Shown: positions 1 to 6,344 of the stretch, piece by piece
Numbering within the stretch: position 1 is the first letter of the stretch
How the letters are laid out: each line of letters begins with the position of its first letter
Source: Nanobdellota archaeon
Lineage (GTDB): Archaea > Nanobdellota > Nanobdellia > Pacearchaeales > GW2011-AR1
DNA length: 7,511 bases
Direction of reading: 5' to 3'
Assembly (NCBI GenBank): GCA_018816205.1
Contig: JAHIWJ010000213.1
Span: forward strand, 1-7,511
Notes under the pieces: model-generated
What the model saw: the letters and a program-made list of their open reading frames with translations, nothing else
Databases searched by the model: none
Told to the model about the DNA's origin: nothing
Position numbers and translations under genes: made by a program

Positions 1-345
1 CTCAGAAGAAAAAATATCTCCGTCAGTGTCCGGATACGGCTCAAGAAAGCACATCTCTGTGGCATTACAAAGTTCAACAGAGAGGTTTAATGTCGGAGCA
101 TTTAGCCTTTCTTTTAAAACCTCTTTAACATCTTCTTCAATAATCTCTTCATCTAAGGAGTTTGCAACATCTTCTCTAAAGGTAAGGTTTCTTGCAATTT
201 CGTCAAGCAATGGCGGAATAACTGTTCCAAGGTCCCTGCTCTTTGGAGCTTCTCTATGTGAAGACAAAAAAACCAACGCCCCCAAAATTAAAATCACCGC
301 AATCGTCGATTCTACCACCCTCATAAAACCGCGCTTGTTTACCAT
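1..345 (-). CDS. Pilin-like protein with class III signal, C-terminus beyond window
   Basis: The first 115 residues are visible and the frame stays open to the left edge. The N-terminus is MVNKRGFMRVVESTIAVILI: a short basic leader, a Gly at 6 as likely prepilin-peptidase site, and a hydrophobic helix to about residue 27. This is the layout of archaeal type IV pilin-like proteins, anchored in the membrane until assembled. The acidic residue lies at mature +6 rather than the usual +5, which is slightly odd. The exposed part has a charged helical stretch (about 44-82), three N-glycosylation sequons (N53, N87, N94) and a close Cys pair (93 and 99) that could form a disulfide. The ATG is supported by a GGTGA ribosome binding site 4 bases upstream and overlaps the previous gene's stop by 7 bases, so translation is probably coupled. 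Its role in a pilus (minor or tip subunit) is inferred from architecture and neighbours. Confidence 0.8.
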   Translation of the reverse strand, partial: MVNKRGFMRVVESTIAVILILGALVFLSSHREAPKSRDLGTVIPPLLDEIARNLTFREDVANSLDEEIIEEDVKEVLKERLNAPTLNLSVELCNATEMCFLEPYPDTDGDIFSSE

Positions 346-1055
346 ACTTTCACCACAAGATCTGCAAAAACAGTTGAACCATCTTCCCTTAAAACTTCCA
401 CCCTTTTGCTGTCCGAAAATACTTCAAAGTCCGCAGGGATGGTGTTCTCTGCAACAATGCCGTCTCCGTTATCAAACATTAGGGAAAAACCAAAATCCGC
501 CCTGTCTGGCAGATTGAAGTTTTCTTGACTCTTCAAGTCACGATAATCTGCGTAATAGGAATAGTTCAAAAGTTTAAACTTCTTTGCAGATATCATAGCC
601 CTCTTTTCAGAAGAACCTAAGCGATACCAGCTAGCATTATGAACCACTTCTCCCACAGCTTGGTCTTCCCCAAATTCTTCATTAAACCTAACAAACAAAA
701 AGTCTTCCGCGTTCCAATCAGGAGACTTAACAAAAACAAGCTCACCATCAGAACCGCCGCGCTTAGAAGAAAGAACCGTTCCGTCGTAAGTTTCAACGCT
801 GACATTCCCACCAATTCCAGAAAAATTCATCGCAACAATCGCGCCCTGAACAAGCGGGGCGCTGATGTTCACCGAGAAAACTTCCAGCGTAGTAGAAGTG
901 TTCTGTTCAATCTCTCGAAACGCGTAAACAAGCATAGTGTCCACCAGTCGCGAGCTATCGCCAGTATTAAAAAAGAACAAACCAAAGCCCACTGCGGAAA
1001 TAAAGATTATGAATGCGAATATGACCTCTAAGTGGCTAATACCCCTCTTTTCCAT
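339..1055 (-). CDS. Large pilin-like protein, heavily sequon-bearing
   Basis: 238 residues. The five-residue leader MEKRG is followed by ISHLEVIFAFIIFISA, so cleavage after Gly5 would put Glu at mature position 5, as in classic type IV pilins. The hydrophobic helix runs to about residue 29. The rest is a beta-rich exported domain without cysteines. It has six NxS/T sequons (N52, N63, N77, N84, N140, N164), more than expected by chance, so it is probably glycosylated by the archaeal AglB route (inference). It is first in a two-gene minus-strand operon; its TAA overlaps the ATG of the next pilin. The start lies 25.5 bases from the centre of a TATA element and a GAGGG stretch ends only 2 bases before the ATG, too close for a normal ribosome site, so a leaderless mRNA is likely. 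Family membership rests on the N-terminus; the C-terminal domain is not recognised. Confidence 0.8.
   Translation of the reverse strand: MEKRGISHLEVIFAFIIFISAVGFGLFFFNTGDSSRLVDTMLVYAFREIEQNTSTTLEVFSVNISAPLVQGAIVAMNFSGIGGNVSVETYDGTVLSSKRGGSDGELVFVKSPDWNAEDFLFVRFNEEFGEDQAVGEVVHNASWYRLGSSEKRAMISAKKFKLLNYSYYADYRDLKSQENFNLPDRADFGFSLMFDNGDGIVAENTIPADFEVFSDSKRVEVLREDGSTVFADLVVKVW
350..354 (-). promoter_or_regulatory. Ribosome binding site GGTGA
   Basis: On the minus strand GGTGA lies 4 bases before the ATG at 345. It matches the archaeal anti-Shine-Dalgarno complement (GGAGGTGATC). It lies inside the end of the upstream pilin gene and fixes the start of the partial gene 1-345. Confidence 0.7.
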
Positions 1056-1076
1056 ATCCCTCAGTCGTCAACTGGA

Positions 1077-1084
1077 TTTATATA
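1077..1084. promoter_or_regulatory. Bidirectional TATA element between divergent genes
   Basis: Reads TTTATATA on plus and TATATAAA on minus. Its centre (1080.5) is exactly 25.5 bases from the ATG at 1106 on plus and from the ATG at 1055 on minus. Archaeal TATA boxes usually sit about 25-27 bases before the transcription start, so both transcripts would begin at or very near the start codon. One TBP-binding site may therefore serve both genes. Confidence 0.7.
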
Positions 1085-1105
1085 CGTTTTCCCATTATAT
1101 ATTCG

Positions 1106-1882
1106 ATGTTAAGCAGCGAATTAGTCGCAGAAATAAAAAGAAAAAAAGAACTTCGCGGACTTGCCGATGCGGTTGTTTTAGAAAGACTGAACGATTATAC
1201 AAAAAATAACAAAATTGACTTGGAAAAAAAATCGGCTAAAGAAATCAAGCTAATAATAAAAGAAATTCGCTCAGAACTTAGACTCCTCGTAGGCAGATTC
1301 CAAACCGGAACAAAAAATAAATTCTCTCTCCTGGAGAACAACGATATAGAAACTCTTCTAAAAACACACACCTCTACAGCAGAACGCATAAGCCTTTATC
1401 CGCAATTAAAACATCTCTTGACTAAACTAAAAGTAAAATCTATCTTAGACATTGGCTGCGGACTTAATCCTCTAGCTCTCGCCTCGCGAGAGGTAGAATA
1501 CTATGCATCAGACATAAACTCTCAAGAATTGGAAGTCATTGATAAATTTTTCAAGAAAAAAAAGATAAAAGGGAAAACCTCCGTGCTGGACCTCCAAAAC
1601 CTAAAAGGGCCTCTGCCAAAAACAGACGTTTGCCTCTTGTTTAAAGTTTTAGACATCATAGACCCGACCCACACCCTCACAGAAAGCATTCTGCAAAAAA
1701 TTCCCTCGGACAAAATAATTGTCAGCTTTTCAACAAGGAAAATTTCCGGAAGGAAGATGAACTTCCCAAGAAGATTTTGGTTTGAAAAACTGCTCCAAAG
1801 AATGAACTACTCGTTTAGCACACTAAAAACAGAAAACGAATTTTTTTACATCATAGACAAAAGTTCGTCATCCAAGAAATAG
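1106..1882 (+). CDS. FmrO-family 16S rRNA (guanine-N7) methyltransferase homologue
   Basis: 258 residues. The N-terminal ~110 residues are basic and helical, followed by a class I SAM-dependent methyltransferase fold. Motifs match the FmrO/Arm family (RmtA-H, ArmA, Sgm, FmrO): HTSTAERI at 88-95 (family HxSTRERL), LDIGCGLNPL at 114-123 (SAM motif I), YYASDIN at 132-138 with the ribose-binding acidic residue, Asp162, LLFKVLDIID at 177-186, and VSFSTRKISGR at 206-216 (family VSFPTKSLGGR). Known members methylate N7 of G1405 in helix 44 of 16S rRNA and give high resistance to 4,6-linked aminoglycosides. In an archaeon the target could be the equivalent base or another rRNA site; resistance is not shown by sequence. 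The gene is monocistronic, divergent from a pilin operon, leaderless by promoter spacing, and overlaps the convergent platform gene by 15 bases. It looks A-richer than its neighbours (by eye). Confidence 0.8.
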   Translation: MLSSELVAEIKRKKELRGLADAVVLERLNDYTKNNKIDLEKKSAKEIKLIIKEIRSELRLLVGRFQTGTKNKFSLLENNDIETLLKTHTSTAERISLYPQLKHLLTKLKVKSILDIGCGLNPLALASREVEYYASDINSQELEVIDKFFKKKKIKGKTSVLDLQNLKGPLPKTDVCLLFKVLDIIDPTHTLTESILQKIPSDKIIVSFSTRKISGRKMNFPRRFWFEKLLQRMNYSFSTLKTENEFFYIIDKSSSSKK

Positions 1883-2737
1883 CTTTGAGCCGGTGGATAT
1901 TAAGAATGCGGTAATGACCATGATAAAAGAGTGTTTCAGCCCGCTCTTGACTCTCCCTTCAGTGAGTTTCCCAATTACCAATCCGATGAAAAAGCCCTGT
2001 GTTAGAAGCAGGTAAAGAAAAGGCCTGGAGAATGCTTCTGGATCAATCTCTTGTCCGCCACCACCCCCGCCAAAAAGACCAAATCCTCCTAAATCTTGTG
2101 CCGCTTCTCCAAAACCCATTCCGCCAACGCCCGCTGTTAACGGAATAATCTTAAATTCCATAACGAGAATAATTCCGATGAAAATAAAGAATATTATATA
2201 ACCCTGAACAACCAAACCATAAATCGCAGAATTTCGTTCTTTTTTCAGTTTTTCGACTTCTGCAATCGATTTTGCCGTGGAGTCCAGGATGTAATCAATG
2301 TCTCCCCCAGCTTTCTCAGCTTCTCTAATCAACGCAATAGCCCTCTTGACAACAGCGCTGTCAACCTCTCGCGCGAAAGTGTGGAGTGCTTCCCCAACCG
2401 GGATGCCCAATCCAATTTGATTTGACAGCTTTTCTACATGGGGATTAAGAACTCCGAAATCTTTTTTTCTCATGTTGACTATGCCTTTGCTTATCGGCGT
2501 TCCTGTAGAAACTGCCTCTGCAAGATTGCGTGTAAATTCAAGAAAAGTCTCGTTTATTTTTTCAGACCTTCCGCTCTCTATAGCTAACCCGATTATAAAC
2601 GGCAAAACTCCAACTCCCACCCCAATGCCCACAAGGAAAAGCAGCATCTGTCCGTTACTGCGAAAAAAGACGACGCTCAGCGCGGTAATTACGACTGCCG
2701 CGACAATTCCAAACCAATGCATTTTTTTCAATTTCAT
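1868..2737 (-). CDS. T2SSF (TadC/FlaJ-like) platform protein, short partner
   Basis: 289 residues. Membrane helices lie near 7-25, 30-52, 173-193, 237-258 and 266-287. The cytoplasmic segment between helices 2 and 3 (about 60-170) has the T2SSF pattern: FLEFTRNLAEAVSTGTPISK, GLGIPVGEAL at 109-118 and REAEKAGGDI at 138-147. Such proteins form the inner-membrane platform on which the ATPase acts to insert pilins. The loop after helix 3 (203-228) is very glycine-rich, with six Gly in a row. The gene begins one base after the previous platform gene's stop (TAA-C-ATG) with no clear ribosome site, so it is probably translated by coupling. Paired platform proteins occur in archaeal Tad-like and Epd-type pili, so this and the gene at 2739-4034 likely act as a heteromer. 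The 3' end overlaps the convergent methyltransferase by 15 bases. Confidence 0.85.
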   Translation of the reverse strand: MKLKKMHWFGIVAAVVITALSVVFFRSNGQMLLFLVGIGVGVGVLPFIIGLAIESGRSEKINETFLEFTRNLAEAVSTGTPISKGIVNMRKKDFGVLNPHVEKLSNQIGLGIPVGEALHTFAREVDSAVVKRAIALIREAEKAGGDIDYILDSTAKSIAEVEKLKKERNSAIYGLVVQGYIIFFIFIGIILVMEFKIIPLTAGVGGMGFGEAAQDLGGFGLFGGGGGGQEIDPEAFSRPFLYLLLTQGFFIGLVIGKLTEGRVKSGLKHSFIMVITAFLISTGSKLFLG

Positions 2738-2738
2738 G

Positions 2739-4034
2739 TTAGTAGGCCGGTTGCTTCATTTGCAAGAACATCAGGAACACCACATTTAAAACAGCTATGG
2801 CTGCGACGGACAGTATGCTAATTTGAGAAGGTCCAAGGCCGACATTAAGTCCCGAGATAGCCATCATAATAATCAGCAAAAGGAATACCATTGGCGCTGC
2901 AATCACTATACTAATGTAGATATCGAGAAAAGTTTCAACCAACCGAGTGTATTTCTGTCTGTCTAGCCTATAAGAAAGAAGCAAGGTTTCAGACCTCTTC
3001 TCAAAAAACTCAGAAAGATTCGTTCCAGAGGCTATGCTCGTAGCAAGACCGGAAAATAGCTCAGAAAGTTTTTCGCTCGGAGTTGTTTTGGCAGCGTTAG
3101 TCAGGGCGGTGGTTAAGTCGTACCCATACAAGTTAATCTGATTTAGAACTTTCCTAATTTCTTTCCTCAAGTAAGGATACTCTCGGCTAAGCCCGATTAT
3201 TCTGAAAATCTCTGTAGGTTCAATTCCTGCTCCGGTTATTGCGCTCATATGAATAACAGCAAAAGGCAACTCTTGGTCAATCCGACCCCCAATCGATTGC
3301 TTTTCTGTATTCGGGTAATAGTAAATGCCCAGGAACATCAAAACCGGGACAACTATCGGGACCCACACCAGTTTAGTAGCCATCGTGAGATAACCTCCTG
3401 CTCTAAGTGCGAAAAACGGCCAAGTCATAGAGGCGCTGAAGAAAATAAAGAATAATCCTGCAAAAAAAGAAAGAACAAAGGCCAGAAAAATTGTAAAATA
3501 CATCATTGCAACGTAAGACTCAAACAAGATGTCCATGTTTGCTTTCCTTAAACTCTCTCCAAGATCTTTAAACGAGCCCTTTCGCACGGCCTTGCTCGCC
3601 ATCCCAAGGCAGAATCTGTTTGCAATTTTAAGATACCCTCTAGACGCTTTGAACTCCGTGTACTTATCCACCTCGTCTAAGTCTTTTCTCTTGATTTTTT
3701 TTACAAAAGTGTCGCTGATGTTCAGCTCTTTCAGAAATCTAGTCTTGTCATTCTTCTTGAGCACAACTTCGACGCCGGCACCAATGCCCTTGTATTTTAC
3801 TAAATGCAAGTTAGATTCTTTTTTAGAAGGCCGTTTTTCAGCAACAGTTATATCCCGCAGCAACTCTGGGATGTTATCATTGATGATTTTCATTCCCCCG
3901 AGGAGCGAATTAATTGCCCCATCAAGCAGCTTCTTCTCATCTTCAGCAGCACTTTCGTATCGGTTGATATAACTCGCGATTTCCCTAAGCATTTCGACTT
4001 CAGTATCAATATTTTTCTTAAGTTCGTCTATCAT
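2739..4034 (-). CDS. T2SSF (TadC/FlaJ-like) platform protein, long partner
   Basis: 431 residues. A hydrophilic, helix-rich N-terminal extension (about 1-165; residues 1-65 look coiled-coil-like) precedes membrane helices near 174-200 and 221-240. A T2SSF domain follows (about 253-365: QELPFAVIHMSAITGAGIEP, then GYDLTTALTNAAKTTPSEKL), with helices near 370-395 and 405-425. It is the membrane platform of a type IV pilus machine and should contact the ATPase at 4252-5778 and the shorter platform protein downstream. The ATG overlaps the stop of the small upstream gene in an ATGA arrangement, which indicates coupled translation and settles the start. Single archaellum FlaJ/ArlJ proteins are usually longer (about 500-600 residues); here the platform is spread over two genes. 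The long soluble extension is a likely docking surface for the ATPase or the 53-residue protein (inference). Confidence 0.87.
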   Translation of the reverse strand: MIDELKKNIDTEVEMLREIASYINRYESAAEDEKKLLDGAINSLLGGMKIINDNIPELLRDITVAEKRPSKKESNLHLVKYKGIGAGVEVVLKKNDKTRFLKELNISDTFVKKIKRKDLDEVDKYTEFKASRGYLKIANRFCLGMASKAVRKGSFKDLGESLRKANMDILFESYVAMMYFTIFLAFVLSFFAGLFFIFFSASMTWPFFALRAGGYLTMATKLVWVPIVVPVLMFLGIYYYPNTEKQSIGGRIDQELPFAVIHMSAITGAGIEPTEIFRIIGLSREYPYLRKEIRKVLNQINLYGYDLTTALTNAAKTTPSEKLSELFSGLATSIASGTNLSEFFEKRSETLLLSYRLDRQKYTRLVETFLDIYISIVIAAPMVFLLLIIMMAISGLNVGLGPSQISILSVAAIAVLNVVFLMFLQMKQPAY

Positions 4035-4192
4035 AACCTATCTCTAATCTCCTTCTGAAAAGTCATAATCTCTTTTTTGGCTGCGTTCAAAGCCTCCCCG
4101 TCCTTGTCTCTCAAGGCACCTTCAAGTCTGTCAATGGCATCACGAATCGCAGCTAAAAGTTGAGCTACGACCATCAAGTCCTCTTTTTCCAT
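4031..4192 (-). CDS. Small helical protein between ATPase and platform genes
   Basis: 53 residues, from MEKEDLMVV to KEIRDRL. It has no membrane segment or cysteine. The composition (Leu, Ala, Lys, Glu, Asp, Arg with near-heptad spacing, for example LLAAIRDAIDRLEGAL at 12-27) suggests an amphipathic helical hairpin or coiled coil. Evidence that it is real: a TATA element lies 25.5 bases from its ATG, its stop overlaps the start of the platform gene (ATGA), and it fills an otherwise empty 217-base gap between two machine genes. I do not recognise a family. By position it may be a small cytoplasmic partner of the ATPase or of the coiled N-terminus of the long platform protein; alternatively it is a leader-like ORF that couples translation of the platform gene. 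Confidence 0.72.
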   Translation of the reverse strand: MEKEDLMVVAQLLAAIRDAIDRLEGALRDKDGEALNAAKKEIMTFQKEIRDRL

Positions 4193-4213
4193 AAACTAAA
4201 GAATAAGGGATTG

Positions 4214-4221
4214 TTTAAATA
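4214..4221 (-). promoter_or_regulatory. TATA box for small gene and platform operon
   Basis: Reads TATTTAAA on the minus strand; its centre is 25.5 bases from the ATG at 4192, which predicts a leaderless transcript for 4192 through 1868. It lies in the 59-base gap after the ATPase stop. Confidence 0.6.
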
Positions 4222-4223
4222 GT

Positions 4224-4237
4224 TTTCAATTTTGAAA
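4224..4237. repeat. Short inverted repeat upstream of platform-operon TATA box
   Basis: TTTCAA-TT-TTGAAA, a 6-base perfect palindromic pair with a 2-base spacer, immediately upstream (minus-strand sense) of the TATA box at 4214-4221. The position suits a BRE-overlapping operator. It could equally be chance in AT-rich DNA. Confidence 0.35.
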
Positions 4238-4251
4238 CCGCTTAACAGCCA

Positions 4252-5778
4252 CTATTCCCGGATATTGTAGCGCTGGAGCACCCCAACAGGGTTCTTGTGA
4301 AAATCATTAACTATCCAACCAACCTGGTCGAAATCAAAAATACCTCTTTTGTATAGGGTATAAAGCAGCTTAGCTCTGACTATCAATTCTCGATACAGTT
4401 GGTCAATCGGCATTCCAGCCCTTTGAGAGATTTTCTCAAATATCTTGCTCTGTTTCTTCGAATAAAAAATGTCTTTAGAAGCATCCCACTTGAACGGCGT
4501 GTTCACCAGAGCGGTTCCATCAGCATTCACATTTACAATCTCAACAATTTCCCTAACTTTTCTCGTCTCTTGTTTTCCAACTCGCGCGTGCGTAGCAACA
4601 ACCACACAATCTAAGGTGTTAACTAACGTTGGAGATAAACTTATCGGCGGAGTCTGTAATCGTCTAATCAATGTGTCAACGGAGTCTGCGTGCATCGTAC
4701 TTATTGATGAGTGCCCTGACGCCATTCCCTGGAACAACACGAAGGCCTCCTTTCCTCTAACTTCTCCAACAATCAAATAATCAGGCGTCTGTCTAAAGGA
4801 TGCTTTTAATATCTCAAACAAATCAATCTCGCCAACCTTGCCCACGCCAATAGAAGTTCTCGCAACCGACGGTAGCCAGTTTTCTCTGGGGAGATTAATT
4901 TCCCTTGTATCCTCGATTGAAACCACCCTTGACTCTGGAGGAATAAAGAAAGCCAATGCATTCAACAAAGTCGTTTTACCCGAGGCAGTTCCTCCGGCAA
5001 CAAGAATGTTTGCTTTATTTTCAATCAATATCCAAAAGTAAGCAAGCATCTCCGGAGACAGGGTGTTCATAGCAATCAGCTGAGTGGGAGTCCAAGGTAT
5101 TTTGGTGAACTTTCTTATTGTGAAAGTCGGTCCTCGCGAGGAAACATCTTTAGTGTACGTAGCATTGACTCTCGAACCATCTGGCAAAGTTCCATCAAGA
5201 AGCGGCTGAGCATAAGAAACATACCTTCCGGTTCTTTGAGCCAGCTTTTCAACAAAACTCGCAAGTTTCTCAATGTCCCTATAGACAATATTTGTTCTAA
5301 GATTCCTAAAAACTCTATGGACAATAAATACAGGGGTATTCACACCATTGCATTCAATATCTTCAATAAAATAGTCCCTAAGCAGCGGATCTGCCTCGTT
5401 AAGCCCGATAAAATCTCTAAACAAATAATAAAATATCTTTTTGTAACTTTCAGAAGTTATTTTTATGTTTAACTCATCAATCAGCAGCCTTGCTGTCTTG
5501 TCAATATAACTTGTCGTCGCTTCTAAAGTGTTCTCAACAGCAACATTAACATTAATCAACTCAAGCATCGCCCCCTCAATTCTTATGAGGGCTGCTCTTT
5601 CCTCTTCGGTAAGAAGGGGTTCTTCCAGTTCGTACACTATTTCATTAATCTTGCTGTCCCAAAAAATATGCGCAGATGCATAAGGTGCGATAAGCATATA
5701 CCTTAGGTCCACCCCTCTTTTATCCCGATACCTTGGAATCGGCGGAACAGCCGGATTCAAATTAATCTTTTCGACCAT
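4252..5778 (-). CDS. Type IV pilus assembly ATPase (FlaI/TadA/GspE family)
   Basis: 508 residues, close to the usual length of archaeal FlaI/PilB-like ATPases. The N-terminal domain includes the conserved stretch IEDIECNGVNTPVFIVH (138-154). The catalytic core has Walker A GGTASGKTT (262-270), the Asp box SIEDTREI (287-294), Walker B DYLIVGEVRG (333-342) and the His box GHSSISTMHAD (355-365), all intact. The enzyme is a hexameric cytoplasmic motor that hydrolyses ATP to move pilins from the membrane into the filament through the T2SSF platform. A single ATPase implies no separate retraction motor in this window. No ArlH/FlaH gene follows it, which argues against an archaellum. It has its own TATA element between the pilin operon and the ATG, and its product probably works with all the pilins here. 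Confidence 0.95.
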   Translation of the reverse strand: MVEKINLNPAVPPIPRYRDKRGVDLRYMLIAPYASAHIFWDSKINEIVYELEEPLLTEEERAALIRIEGAMLELINVNVAVENTLEATTSYIDKTARLLIDELNIKITSESYKKIFYYLFRDFIGLNEADPLLRDYFIEDIECNGVNTPVFIVHRVFRNLRTNIVYRDIEKLASFVEKLAQRTGRYVSYAQPLLDGTLPDGSRVNATYTKDVSSRGPTFTIRKFTKIPWTPTQLIAMNTLSPEMLAYFWILIENKANILVAGGTASGKTTLLNALAFFIPPESRVVSIEDTREINLPRENWLPSVARTSIGVGKVGEIDLFEILKASFRQTPDYLIVGEVRGKEAFVLFQGMASGHSSISTMHADSVDTLIRRLQTPPISLSPTLVNTLDCVVVATHARVGKQETRKVREIVEIVNVNADGTALVNTPFKWDASKDIFYSKKQSKIFEKISQRAGMPIDQLYRELIVRAKLLYTLYKRGIFDFDQVGWIVNDFHKNPVGVLQRYNIRE

Positions 5779-5781
5779 TGT

Positions 5782-5789
5782 AAAAAAAA
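5782..5789 (-). terminator. T8 tract after pilin operon, just before ATPase start
   Basis: Eight consecutive T on the minus strand, 19 bases after the pilin stop at 5809 and 3 bases before the ATG at 5778. Archaeal termination often uses oligo-T tracts, so this may end or attenuate the three-pilin transcript. It lies at the predicted ATPase transcription start region, so promoter-related function is an alternative. Confidence 0.45.
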
Positions 5790-5799
5790 CAGAACTATT

Positions 5800-5807
5800 T
5801 ATTTAAA
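5800..5807 (-). promoter_or_regulatory. TATA box for ATPase gene
   Basis: TTTAAATA on the minus strand, centred 25.5 bases before the ATG at 5778, so a leaderless ATPase mRNA is predicted. It begins 2 bases beyond the stop of the preceding pilin gene. Confidence 0.6.
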
Positions 5808-5808
5808 A

Positions 5809-6342
5809 CTATCTCCTTGATGTTTCTTGAATGTCTATCTGGGGATACTGCCCCCCTCCAAGATTTTTAAGTGTAAAAGCATATGGTGTCGAAGCAGCAG
5901 TAAATTTCTTGCTTCCATCAGCCCCGCCATAAGTAAGGTTGCTCACATTTTGATAATCTAAAGTCAGCCTTACATAGTAAGATCCTTCTGTCCCGTAGGA
6001 GATCAATTTTATATTTCCCTCCTGAATCGGGACCCCCACCTCTGAATAAGGAGAGCTCAATCCATCAACGAGAAAAGTTATCATGTCATCAGTAGAATTA
6101 ATCATCAGTTCTCCTCTCTTCATCGTAAATGCAGGTATATTTCGCACATTTCCAGGGACATTATCGAGAAGTTCACCAATGCGATTGTCCCAAATGCTAA
6201 GGGACTCGATTGTCTGCTCAACAAGTATTCTGTCTCTTGACTGATTAATCTTTGGAGTTGCTATAGCAAGGACTATCCCTATCAAAGCAATTCCTAAGAG
6301 AGTGTACAAAACCGTCTCAACCCAAACTTGTCCTTTTTCCAT
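5809..6342 (-). CDS. Archaeal type IV pilin-like protein (QxxxE class)
   Basis: 177 residues. The leader MEKG precedes QVWVETVLYTLLGIALIGIV; cleavage after Gly4 gives a mature N-terminus Q-V-W-V-E with Glu at +5, the usual archaeal class III pilin pattern. The hydrophobic helix runs to about residue 28, then an amphipathic helix, then a beta-rich head with a GNVRNIPAFTMKRGEL segment (64-79). There are no cysteines and three sequons (N82, N132, N135). It is third in the pilin operon. A GGTGG ribosome site lies 7 bases before the ATG, inside the 3' end of the previous gene, with a 2-base gap between stop and start. A core or minor pilin subunit is the best reading; which pilin is the major one cannot be told from sequence. 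Confidence 0.85.
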   Translation of the reverse strand: MEKGQVWVETVLYTLLGIALIGIVLAIATPKINQSRDRILVEQTIESLSIWDNRIGELLDNVPGNVRNIPAFTMKRGELMINSTDDMITFLVDGLSSPYSEVGVPIQEGNIKLISYGTEGSYYVRLTLDYQNVSNLTYGGADGSKKFTAASTPYAFTLKNLGGGQYPQIDIQETSRR

Positions 6343-6344
6343 TA

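Noticed and set aside
26..517. Plus-strand open frame of 163 codons
   Set aside because: It lies antisense to two well-supported pilin genes, is serine-rich low-complexity and has no promoter or recognisable domain.
617..814. Minus-strand 65-codon frame inside the large pilin gene
   Set aside because: It is a shifted frame of a supported gene. A hydrophobic stretch alone is not enough, and there is no ribosome site.
1106..1882. Recent mobile cassette carrying a resistance gene
   Set aside because: No terminal repeats, transposase, integrase or attachment site is visible; the gene shares a promoter element and a 3' overlap with native neighbours.
3529..3972. Plus-strand 147-codon frame
   Set aside because: It is antisense to the soluble extension of the long platform protein; the Ser/Phe/Leu-rich composition is what antisense of Lys/Glu-rich coding gives.
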